Notes under the pieces: generated by a model
Told to the model about the DNA's origin: nothing
The model's input: only the letters and a program-made list of their open reading frames with translations
Database searches by the model: none
Source: Planctomycetaceae bacterium
GTDB lineage: Bacteria; Planctomycetota; Planctomycetia; Planctomycetales; Planctomycetaceae
Assembly (NCBI GenBank): GCA_947463775.1
Contig: CANHVD010000128.1
Coordinates: 1-11,340, forward strand
Reading direction: 5' to 3'
Length of the DNA: 11,340 nucleotides
Translations under genes and position numbers: made by a program
Shown here: positions 1 to 7,021 of the stretch, piece after piece
Position numbering within the stretch: the first letter of the stretch is position 1
Layout of the letters: every line of letters starts with the position of its first letter

Positions 1-1
1 G

Positions 2-2590
2 CGTTTGTTTATCGACGCCTTCCTGCCAGCGATGCTCCTGTTTAACGTCGGATGCGGCGGTGGGGACGAGGCGGCCACCGATTCTGCGGCTCCAGCGGAT
101 GCCGCTGCTGCAGGTAGTGCGGCGCCTGGCATGCCTGCGGGCGACCCCGCCGCACCGGGAATGACGCCGGGAATGACACCGGGAATGACACCGCCAGCCG
201 GAGCGGAAGGCGGTGCATATGCTGGCGCGCCGGGGCAAGCAGCAGGAATGGTCCCCGGTTCAGCGTATCCGGGGGCGGCTTATCCTGGAGCTGAACCGGG
301 CTCCGCGTATCCCGGGGCAGCAGGAAATACTCAGCCTCAGATTCCGTCGCGGCCGGAAGACGTTGCAGCATGGACTGATGAGCAGCTTGTTGATGCCGTT
401 CACGAACGAGATCCAAAACTGCTGAATGCAATTGATAGTCGAGTGAAGTCGTCGCCGGGTGACCCCAAGGTGGCGGAAATGCTCACAAGCCTGTTGATGG
501 CACTGGCAAATCCTCGCGTTCCCGCTTCACCCAATCCGCAGGGCGGAGCGGCCGGTTATTCAGGTGATCCAGCAGCAGGTTATCCCGGAGCCGCCTACCC
601 GGGCAGCAACGGTGCCGCCGCGCCGGGAATTACGCCGGGAATTACGCCGGGCATGACTCCGGGCATGGCGCCAGGAACAGTTCCGGGTGCAGGCACTCCG
701 GCTTTGCAGGCAACGCCGCCAGCTCAGGGTTCAATTCAACAAAGAAAGCGGGACGACCTCGCCGTTGACTCTATCTCCCTGATGTTCCTCGAATCGGCCA
801 CTGCGTATTATCAGGGTGGCGGAGTCGGAGCGATGGCAGGGAAGAACATTCCAGGAGCCGTCGGCGCATCGGCACAGAATCCCGCCAACGCGGGTGCAGC
901 AGGTGCTCAGAGTGGTTCCGCTGCTGCGATGCCTGATGCCGCTATGTCTGCAGGGGCTCCAGCGGGTTATGTTGGTGGAACGGCCGCAGGCTATCCAGGC
1001 GCAGAATATCCTGGAGGAGCCTATCCGGGCGCGCAGCCCGGAATGCCCGGTGCCGGTGGCGCTGTTCAGGGCAAATTGGCAGAGTTTCAATTGATTGAAC
1101 GGATCGTGGACGGACTCATTCAGAATGGTTCTCCCGGAGCGTGGCAGACGATTTATGGGATCGCGGCTCAGACGGTAAAGACGCCACTCCCGCCGGGATC
1201 CGGTGCGGAACTTGTTGCTCACGGCCTCTACCGAAATATTGACAGCAACCCTACGATGATTGAACCTATTCTGCTCTCCCTGATTGACGGCTCAGCGCAG
1301 TTGCCGCCCGAAAGTCGATCTGCAGCATTAAGCGTTACTGCTCAGATTTCCGGGCTTGCCGCAGACAAGTTGACGGGATTCCGGCCATTGTTGAGTCCCG
1401 CTGCAGGAAGCGGACAGTTTGGTATGCCGGGTATGCCCGGCGCTGGAATGCCGGGTCAGGCCGCAAATTCTTACCCCGGCGCTGAGGGCCAGGCCGCTGG
1501 AGCCGGAGTTGGAGCTGCGGGATATCCTGGTGCCGCTTTTTCGGGAGCAGCAGGAGCCGAGGGCTATGCTGGAATGCCGGGCGGAGCAATGCCGGGAACT
1601 GGTATGACCGGAGCCGCTCCAGGTGGAATCAATGCTGTTGGAAAACCGCTCATTTCTGATGCTGCTCTGATGCGTGCCGCCAGTTTTCTTTGGGGGCCGA
1701 AATGCGTCGATGCCCTGGTGAAACAACTGGAGGCTTCCAGTGATATCGGGCTCGCCAAAGGATTTGTCGGGGGAGGCGACTTTGTTCGTATCGCAGCTTC
1801 GGTTCCGAACGATCGAGTTCGCAAGGCGCTGGCTGGCTTATTCGAGAAGACGGCACCGGCGAGTGTAGCCCAACTTGGTCTCACGGGGTTCTTTTCGACA
1901 TCCGTTCATGATCCTGGAATGTTGATCTCACTGAAGTCTCTGCCGAGGGCAAAGCCGACTCGCACGGAGGCCGCTCAGGGCGTGCCGTTGGATGGCTGGG
2001 CCACAGCGAGTCTTGAGGTTGTGTTGTCTCTTCGTGATCGCATGAGAGCGCTCTCGACAACACCAGGAAAGCTGACGCCGGTGACAGAGAATCTTCCGAT
2101 CCGACTGCATAAGAACGCCGTGGCTGAATTCTACGGTGTGCTGACTCTGCCAGGACCTGAGGGATCGGCTCTGAATGAATCCGCACCATCGCCGACAAAG
2201 ATCTATTACGCCCGCACATCGTTCTCGCCTGAGAAACCTAAAGACCAACAGGATCTTGCCGATCATTACGAGTCTCGGGCAACTGGAATTAAGCGAGCCA
2301 GTGAATCGAAGGGCGTTCTTTTGTGGATCGACGGTTTCAAGGCGACTCAGACCGGATCAAAACGCACGGCAGACGTGCTTGTTCAAGCATCAACTGGTGG
2401 CGGTGGCGTTGGTTTCGCTGCGGGCGGATATGGAGAATCAGGTGCTCCCGGAGCCCCAGCTGGATACGGTGCTCCAGCCGGCGGTGCAGCTTCCGGAGCG
2501 TTCACCATTGAAATCATTGTTGTCGAAACCAGTGATGCAAAAGTACCTGCTGCTGATGACGCAAAAGCGGAAGCCGCTGCAAAGAAATGA
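2..2590 (+). CDS. Gly/Ala/Pro-rich repeat protein, putative lipoprotein (5' end outside window)
   Basis: Function not recognised. The frame is open to the left edge; a TTG at 5 could start it, but the real start is probably a few codons upstream, so the gene is treated as 5'-partial. Numbering from the TTG, residues 5-16 are hydrophobic and followed by Cys17 and a Gly run. This looks like a lipoprotein signal, although Asn at -3 of the presumed lipobox is unusual. The rest alternates low-complexity linkers with ordinary segments. The linkers are about 30-110, 175-240, 270-355, 465-540 and 797-830, rich in AYPGA, PGMT/PGIT and GMPGA units. The ordinary segments are about 112-170, 241-270, 356-465 and 545-795. 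The first three look helical, and 700-795 looks like a mixed alpha/beta domain. The tail is Ala/Lys/Asp-rich. The linkers resemble elastin- or collagen-like disordered spacers, suggesting an extended cell-envelope protein. This is inference. That it is coding is near certain: 863 open codons with biased composition. Confidence 0.85.
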   Translation, partial: RLFIDAFLPAMLLFNVGCGGGDEAATDSAAPADAAAAGSAAPGMPAGDPAAPGMTPGMTPGMTPPAGAEGGAYAGAPGQAAGMVPGSAYPGAAYPGAEPGSAYPGAAGNTQPQIPSRPEDVAAWTDEQLVDAVHERDPKLLNAIDSRVKSSPGDPKVAEMLTSLLMALANPRVPASPNPQGGAAGYSGDPAAGYPGAAYPGSNGAAAPGITPGITPGMTPGMAPGTVPGAGTPALQATPPAQGSIQQRKRDDLAVDSISLMFLESATAYYQGGGVGAMAGKNIPGAVGASAQNPANAGAAGAQSGSAAAMPDAAMSAGAPAGYVGGTAAGYPGAEYPGGAYPGAQPGMPGAGGAVQGKLAEFQLIERIVDGLIQNGSPGAWQTIYGIAAQTVKTPLPPGSGAELVAHGLYRNIDSNPTMIEPILLSLIDGSAQLPPESRSAALSVTAQISGLAADKLTGFRPLLSPAAGSGQFGMPGMPGAGMPGQAANSYPGAEGQAAGAGVGAAGYPGAAFSGAAGAEGYAGMPGGAMPGTGMTGAAPGGINAVGKPLISDAALMRAASFLWGPKCVDALVKQLEASSDIGLAKGFVGGGDFVRIAASVPNDRVRKALAGLFEKTAPASVAQLGLTGFFSTSVHDPGMLISLKSLPRAKPTRTEAAQGVPLDGWATASLEVVLSLRDRMRALSTTPGKLTPVTENLPIRLHKNAVAEFYGVLTLPGPEGSALNESAPSPTKIYYARTSFSPEKPKDQQDLADHYESRATGIKRASESKGVLLWIDGFKATQTGSKRTADVLVQASTGGGGVGFAAGGYGESGAPGAPAGYGAPAGGAASGAFTIEIIVVETSDAKVPAADDAKAEAAAKK
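155..190 (+). repeat. 12-bp tandem repeat encoding PGMT units
   Basis: Three consecutive copies of a 12-bp unit (CCGGGAATGACA or one-base variant) encode three Pro-Gly-Met-Thr tetrapeptides, followed by another Pro. The low divergence between copies suggests recent slippage-type expansion inside the low-complexity part of the gene. Confidence 0.85.
623..682 (+). repeat. Second 12-bp tandem repeat block encoding PGIT/PGMT/PGMA/PGTV units
   Basis: Five consecutive 12-bp units follow the pattern CC(G/A)GGNNTNNCN and encode PGIT, PGIT, PGMT, PGMA and PGTV. The first two copies are identical and the later ones progressively diverge. The block is related in sequence to the one at 155-190, so the two linkers probably share an origin by internal duplication. 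Confidence 0.75.
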
Positions 2591-2667
2591 GTCTGCTTTT
2601 TGCCGTTTGGATGCCGATGGGACTGAGCGATCAGCCTCAGAGAATGGCGCACGAGGTCTCTCGTTTT

Positions 2668-2687
2668 GCAAAGACCAGTGTCTTTGC
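2668..2687. other. Hairpin in convergent intergenic spacer, possible bidirectional terminator
   Basis: A perfect 8-bp stem (GCAAAGAC paired with GTCTTTGC) encloses a 4-nt loop. It lies in the 136-bp spacer between the convergent large + strand gene and the small - strand membrane protein gene. The position suits a terminator serving both strands, but neither strand has a T-tract directly after the stem. The only T-run lies before it on the + strand. Treated as a possible, not a canonical, terminator. Nothing else was recognised in 2591-2726. Confidence 0.35.
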
Positions 2688-2726
2688 GGCTGGCTGCGAA
2701 TCTGGGCCAACGCACGATGTTCGTCT

Positions 2727-3215
2727 TTAGTCGCTCTGTTTCGCAGACCGCGATCGGAATGCACCGCTTGAAGCCAGGCTTGCGATCAGGGCCAGCATTG
2801 CACTGGTGACCATTGACGTTAGCAACAGTGAGTAGTCGCCGGTCGAACGGATTTCGAAGCGAATATGCATGATCGTACCGAACGTCAGCCAGATCATCAG
2901 ATTTACGAACTGTGCTATCAGGATTGCTTGCGTGCCCGAGGAACGTCGTCCCAACAGCCAGCCAAAGGTGACGGAAAGAACACCACTCAACAACAGGTTT
3001 GCAATTGCAAAGACATTGAGCCCTCTTACTTTTGGTGACGAATCATGAAGCGTGACCATCACCAATGTCATGACGGCATCAATGAAAGGAGCAGCAACAA
3101 TCCACTTCCAGACCGAGCCGCGTGCAGCCGTAACGGGATCAACTACGCCCCGCTCGTGAATTTCCGGAGCGACGTACGGATTGAACGCAAATGGATCGTC
3201 CTGCGAATCGATCAT
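2727..3215 (-). CDS. Small four-helix membrane protein, hypothetical
   Basis: A 162-residue protein of unknown function. The frame stays open upstream, with other ATGs at 3293 and 3251. The ATG at 3215 is preferred because AGGA sits 6 nt before it, whereas the ATG at 3251 directly follows a terminator hairpin and the one at 3293 lies in front of that hairpin, both without a Shine-Dalgarno. The protein opens with a soluble stretch containing DDPFAFNPYVAP. From memory, NPYxxP near the N-terminus is common in small planctomycete membrane proteins. Four hydrophobic helices follow at about 37-56, 66-88, 97-118 and 129-150, with a short Arg/Lys/Ser tail. No catalytic motif is visible. It lies downstream of rpoD on the same strand but beyond that gene's terminator, so it is either expressed by read-through or has its own promoter. 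Confidence 0.7.
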   Translation of the reverse strand: MIDSQDDPFAFNPYVAPEIHERGVVDPVTAARGSVWKWIVAAPFIDAVMTLVMVTLHDSSPKVRGLNVFAIANLLLSGVLSVTFGWLLGRRSSGTQAILIAQFVNLMIWLTFGTIMHIRFEIRSTGDYSLLLTSMVTSAMLALIASLASSGAFRSRSAKQSD

Positions 3216-3252
3216 GCGAGATCCTGTGAAGGCGACTTCGTCTGGGCGCATG

Positions 3253-3282
3253 AAAACGCCCGCAGAGAAATTCTGCGGGCGT
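3253..3282 (-). terminator. Intrinsic terminator of rpoD
   Basis: A perfect 11-bp GC-rich inverted repeat (3256-3266 with 3272-3282, 5-nt loop; core CGCCCGCAGA) lies 58 bp after the rpoD stop. Read on the minus strand the stem ends in a short TTTT run (3256-3253). This is the expected place and shape for the end of the dnaG-rpoD transcript. The T-tract is short, so termination may be incomplete. Confidence 0.75.
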
Positions 3283-3296
3283 CTGTTTCTCATTCT

Positions 3297-3328
3297 ATTT
3301 GAGATTTCAAATTTGAAATTTCAAATTG
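3297..3328. repeat. 32-bp palindromic AT-rich repeat, copy A (downstream of rpoD)
   Basis: This stretch contains two overlapping palindromes, ATTTCAAATTTGAAAT (3304-3319) and ATTTGAAATTTCAAAT (3311-3326). Its reverse complement matches 5051-5082 at 31 of 32 positions. It lies 11 bp after the rpoD stop and before the terminator, so it should be in the 3' untranslated part of the transcript. Confidence 0.85.
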
Positions 3329-3339
3329 TTCGGGACGAA

Positions 3340-4980
3340 TTAGTGGCCTGCAACAGCGGCGATACCTTCCAGGAAACCCTGAAGCTGACGGCTGCGTACA
3401 GGATGCTGAAGCTTGCGTACGGCCTTGGCTTCAATCTGGCGAACTCGCTCACGAGTTACCTTGAAGATGCGGCCAACTTCTTCCAGCGTGTAGGTGTAAC
3501 CGTCGCCCAAACCGTAACGCAGCTTGATGATTTCGCGTTCACGGTAAGTCAAAGTCTTCAGGACAACGTCGATTTTGTCCTTCAGCATTTCTGACGCCGC
3601 GTTGCTGACCGGGCTGTCGTTGCCACGATCTTCCAGGAAGTCACCAAATGCACTGTCGTCGCTTTCGCCGATCGGCTTATCAAGACTGATTGGCTGGCGA
3701 GAAATTCTCATGACTCGACGAGCTTCATCAATTGGAATATTGGCCACTTCGGCCATTTCTTCAACGGATGGTTCGCGGCCAATTTCCTGCAGAAGAACTC
3801 GAGCGGCTGCTCGCAACTTGGTCATCGTTTCAATCATGTGGACAGGCACACGAATCGTACGAGCCTGGTCTGCAATCGCACGAGTAATCGCCTGACGGAT
3901 CCACCATGTCGCGTACGTCGAGAACTTGTAACCGCGGCGGTATTCGTACTTGTCGACCGCTCGCATCAGGCCAGTGTTGCCTTCCTGGATGAGGTCGAGG
4001 AAAGTCATGCCACGATTGCGGTACTTCTTGGCGATCGACACCACCAGACGCAGGTTGCCTCCGGAGAGATCTCGCATGGCCTTGTCGTATTCGCCGTGTC
4101 GCTGCAGAATGGCCTGCATCTGAGTGGCCATTGACTCCGGCGTTTCGCGAGTCAACAGGATCAGATCGTCAAGTTCCTTCTGCAGGTGTCGGCGTTCATC
4201 GCCAGCCGATGTCAGATTTCGCAGGCTGGAGATCTGTTCGTGCAGCTCCATCATGCGATTGGAAATCTGTTCCAGACGCTTCATGCAGGGCTGCAGGCGC
4301 TGAGTTCGCAGGCTCAATTCTTCCAGCAAAGTCACACAGCGGCGACGGCGTTCAGCCATTCGATGCTGAATGTCATTGCGTTCAGATGCGGGCAGGTCAG
4401 TGGCCAGTTTCGCGTAGTCTTCCACATCACGTGTGCGAATGTTCTCAATCGTAGCCAGGTTGAAAGGCATACGGCCGAGGATCTGTTCCTTCTCCAGGCT
4501 TTCGGTCATGGAAACTTTGATCGTACGATCGAACGGAAGTTCTCCGCGATGCACTTTGATCAGTGTTTCGTGGCAGAAGTTCAGAGCGAACTCGTTGCTG
4601 AGCAGAGCACGGCGGAAGCGGCGACGAGTGACTTCGATCTGCTTTGCGAGGAAGATTTCTTCGTCACGCTTCAGGAGAGGAATCTCGCCCATCTGGCTCA
4701 GGTACATCCGAATCGGATCTTCGGTGCCGCGTGAGTCGTCATCGATACGAATTTCCGGCTTACGTTTTTTGCGAGTGGCCAGCGGTTCGGAAGCAACTTC
4801 CTTCACCGGATCAACCACCAGCGGCATGTTGAGTTCTTCGAGATAGATGATCAAGTGATCCAGGAAGAGCGGATCGGTAGCTTCATCAGGCAGATAGGAA
4901 TTGACCTGGGAGAAGAAAAGATGGCCCTGCTTGATTCCGGTTTGGATCAGGCTTCGCAGGCTTTCATCGAGGCATTGCAT
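3340..4980 (-). CDS. rpoD: RNA polymerase primary sigma factor (sigma-70/RpoD)
   Basis: A 546-residue sigma-70 family factor that directs core RNA polymerase to housekeeping promoters. The N-terminal part (about 1-60) sits where region 1.1 would be and is followed by a basic/acidic linker. Region 1.2 is at about 88-115 (DPIRMYLSQMGEIPLL). A charged non-conserved region, mostly helical, spans about 120-290 and is typical of group 1 factors. Region 2 is at about 305-385, with GGNLRLVVSIAKKYRNRG, the DLIQEGNTGLMRAVDKY core-binding motif and the YATWWIRQAI -10 recognition and melting motif. Region 3 is at about 386-460. Region 4 is at about 465-535, with LTYREREIIKLRYGL and the helix-turn-helix TLEEVGRIFKVTRERVRQIE for -35 contact. 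The start ATG has GGAG 8 nt upstream (4989-4992). It follows dnaG by 136 bp on the same strand, as in the macromolecular synthesis operon. Inverted repeats flank it. Confidence 0.97.
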   Translation of the reverse strand: MQCLDESLRSLIQTGIKQGHLFFSQVNSYLPDEATDPLFLDHLIIYLEELNMPLVVDPVKEVASEPLATRKKRKPEIRIDDDSRGTEDPIRMYLSQMGEIPLLKRDEEIFLAKQIEVTRRRFRRALLSNEFALNFCHETLIKVHRGELPFDRTIKVSMTESLEKEQILGRMPFNLATIENIRTRDVEDYAKLATDLPASERNDIQHRMAERRRRCVTLLEELSLRTQRLQPCMKRLEQISNRMMELHEQISSLRNLTSAGDERRHLQKELDDLILLTRETPESMATQMQAILQRHGEYDKAMRDLSGGNLRLVVSIAKKYRNRGMTFLDLIQEGNTGLMRAVDKYEYRRGYKFSTYATWWIRQAITRAIADQARTIRVPVHMIETMTKLRAAARVLLQEIGREPSVEEMAEVANIPIDEARRVMRISRQPISLDKPIGESDDSAFGDFLEDRGNDSPVSNAASEMLKDKIDVVLKTLTYREREIIKLRYGLGDGYTYTLEEVGRIFKVTRERVRQIEAKAVRKLQHPVRSRQLQGFLEGIAAVAGH

Positions 4981-5013
4981 AGGAGTGTCTCCGAGGAATA
5001 CTTTTTCGACTGA

Positions 5014-5042
5014 TTGATTCGTAGTGTGAGACTTAGCGTCAA
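5014..5042 (-). promoter_or_regulatory. Possible promoter for rpoD
   Basis: On the minus strand TTGACG (5042-5037) matches five of six bases of the -35 consensus. A 17-nt spacer leads to AATCAA (5019-5014), which matches only three of six of the -10 consensus. The site lies 34 bp before the rpoD ATG and would let rpoD be transcribed apart from dnaG. The weak -10 makes this tentative. Confidence 0.3.
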
Positions 5043-5050
5043 TTCATTTT

Positions 5051-5082
5051 CAATTTGAAATTTCAAATCTGAAATCTCAAAT
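5051..5082. repeat. 32-bp palindromic AT-rich repeat, copy B (upstream of rpoD)
   Basis: Inverted copy of the repeat at 3297-3328, differing at one base. It contains the palindrome ATTTGAAATTTCAAAT (5053-5068) followed by a related TTTCAAATCTGAAA. It lies in the dnaG-rpoD spacer, 70 bp before the rpoD start and just upstream of the candidate promoter. Confidence 0.85.
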
Positions 5083-5116
5083 GACAGGGATCCGATTCTC
5101 TAATGGCAGTTGGCTG

Positions 5117-7021
5117 CTATTTCATTTCCGTAGGATTTCCCATCTGACTTTGACGAAATTTGTGAAGGCGTCGAAGTGCGTCTATTGTCCCGTCGTCGAG
5201 TATGCTCATGGACTGTGCCGGTTGAGCCAATAATTGTTTCGACACGAGGTTCAGTCGTTTTTCTCGCCGTTCCAGAATGGGGCGGAGGACCCGTTCCAGA
5301 TGCGATGGTGCCGAAACACCACCGGCTTTTTCATGAGCGTTCGGCTGATCGTTCATGAGTCTGAAGATTCCTTTCTCCTCGGCCGAATCCACCACCGCGT
5401 TGATCAGGCTCAGAAGATCCGAGTCTGATTCAGCCGCAATGATCATTCGACCCAACTCCGGAAGGTCTCCGTCTTCCTTCCAGACATCAATGCACAAATC
5501 CAGCAGCCGCTGGTGTCGCGCATTCTCAAAATCATCTGCCCCGATCTGGTGCCGGATGACATCAATCGATTCAGGACAAGTTAAGATGATCTCCAATACC
5601 TCCCGTTCTGCACGTTCGAGGGCATTTTCGACTCGGGTTTTCAATTCGACGGGTTGCCTTTCGGCATCACGTCGTGTGAACCCCTTTTTCTGTGTCTGAC
5701 CCCGCAATTCTTTCAATTGCTGGCGAGCCATCCGTTCATCTACCTGGACACGCCCGCAGACATTCCGAAGAATCATATCTTCTCGAATACTGCCAGCCAG
5801 CCCTTGTGAGGCTGCCAGGAACTCCATCATCTGATTCAGAACCTGCTGACGACCAGCAATCGTATTGATGCTGATTCGCTGCAGGATCGAGTGCAATTTG
5901 TATTCCCACGCCTCACTGGCTGATGCCGTAAGGGCATAGAATTCTTCTGACGTGTGATCTTCCAGATAGTCCGCCGGATCCTTACCCGACGGGACGCTCA
6001 GGATTCTCAGGTCCAGATCCTCGGCCAAAAACCGTGAAATGGATCGCTCTGCGGCATCCTGCCCTGCTTTGTCCGAGTCATAAACCAGGACAACTTTTTC
6101 TGCGAATCGCCGCAGAAATCGTACATGATCTTCGGTCATTGCTGTCCCGAGTGTGGCGACAGCGTTGGTGACTCCCGCCTGATGACAGGCGATGCAGTCC
6201 ATGTATCCTTCAACAATTATGGCCGTCTTGCTGCGTCGAATTGTTTCGCGAGCCCGATCGAACGCATAAAGTGTTCGACGCTTATGAAAGATTGTACTTT
6301 CCAGACTATTCCAATATTTCGCATCACTTTCGATGTTGCCCCCCGGCAACACTCGTCCTCCGAATGCAACCGGTCGGCCTCTCTCATCAATGATGGGAAA
6401 GACCAAACGACCGACTAAATTGTCAAAGTATCCAGGACCATTGTTTCGCTCCTGAATCAAACCGGCCGCTACCAGTTGAGCTGGTGTAAAGCGTGCTCGA
6501 GCCTGATCAAGAAACCAGTTCCAGTCTTCCGGGTGATACCCCAGTCGGAAGTTCCGTACAGTATCTTCCGACAGTTTTCTCTTTTTGACGTACTCTCGGG
6601 CGTTCTCTGCCTTCGCGCTGGTTCGCAGCGTTGAATGCATGAGATTGACAGCCCACTCGACAACCGCGAGCGAATCGGTCTTTTTGAGCTGATTGTCTGA
6701 AGTCGCTTCATCACGCTTCTTTTTGGGAACCTCCAGCCTCGCTCGGCGAGCTAAAGACTCCATCGCTTCCGGGAACGGAAGCTTCTCTATCTCCATGACC
6801 CAGCGAAAACAATCTCCGCCCTGGTCACAGACCCAGCACCGATAAGTTTGACGATCCGGATAAACGTGAAAAGAAGGATTCTTGTCGTCGTGAAACGGAC
6901 ATAATCCAATAAAATCACGTCCTCCATGAATTGGCTTCAGAGAAACAGTTTCAGACACCAGATCCACAAGATTGGTGCTGGACCGAACCAGTTCCTTGAA
7001 GTCATCTCCAAAACCAACCAC
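5117..7021 (-). CDS. dnaG: DNA primase
   Basis: A 634-residue bacterial primase that makes the RNA primers for Okazaki fragments and leading-strand starts, working with the replicative helicase DnaB. The N-terminal CHC2 zinc-binding domain (about 1-100) shows Cys41-x2-His44 and Cys62-x2-Cys65. The RNA polymerase basic core domain includes GRLVFPI (204-210), VAFGGR (218-223) and YWNS…IFHK (236-247). The Toprim domain has the metal-binding Glu271 in VEGYMD and Asp315/Asp317 in VYDSDKAG, followed by GKDPAD (346-351). The C-terminal third (about 460-625) is more divergent and should be the helicase-interaction domain. The length is normal for the family. The start is GTG at 7021, chosen because GGAG lies 6 nt before it (7028-7031) and the N-terminus fits the family. 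The gene ends 136 bp before rpoD on the same strand. No rpsU or other gene is seen immediately upstream. Confidence 0.97.
   Translation of the reverse strand: MVGFGDDFKELVRSSTNLVDLVSETVSLKPIHGGRDFIGLCPFHDDKNPSFHVYPDRQTYRCWVCDQGGDCFRWVMEIEKLPFPEAMESLARRARLEVPKKKRDEATSDNQLKKTDSLAVVEWAVNLMHSTLRTSAKAENAREYVKKRKLSEDTVRNFRLGYHPEDWNWFLDQARARFTPAQLVAAGLIQERNNGPGYFDNLVGRLVFPIIDERGRPVAFGGRVLPGGNIESDAKYWNSLESTIFHKRRTLYAFDRARETIRRSKTAIIVEGYMDCIACHQAGVTNAVATLGTAMTEDHVRFLRRFAEKVVLVYDSDKAGQDAAERSISRFLAEDLDLRILSVPSGKDPADYLEDHTSEEFYALTASASEAWEYKLHSILQRISINTIAGRQQVLNQMMEFLAASQGLAGSIREDMILRNVCGRVQVDERMARQQLKELRGQTQKKGFTRRDAERQPVELKTRVENALERAEREVLEIILTCPESIDVIRHQIGADDFENARHQRLLDLCIDVWKEDGDLPELGRMIIAAESDSDLLSLINAVVDSAEEKGIFRLMNDQPNAHEKAGGVSAPSHLERVLRPILERREKRLNLVSKQLLAQPAQSMSILDDGTIDALRRLHKFRQSQMGNPTEMK

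Noticed and set aside
155..682. CRISPR or intergenic satellite interpretation of the GC-rich repeats
   Set aside because: They are in-frame 12-bp coding repeats inside a long open frame.
2175..2771. 198-codon + strand frame overlapping the end of the first gene
   Set aside because: It lies mostly in another frame of the strongly coding large gene, and its translation is rich in Arg/Gln/Ser with no family motif.
4186..4734. 182-codon + strand frame antisense to rpoD
   Set aside because: It is the shadow of a highly conserved sigma factor gene and has no recognisable domain.
3297..5082. The inverted repeats around rpoD as ends of an insertion sequence or composite mobile element
   Set aside because: The enclosed gene is the essential sigma factor in its normal place after dnaG. 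There is no transposase, and no target-site duplication was seen next to the arms.
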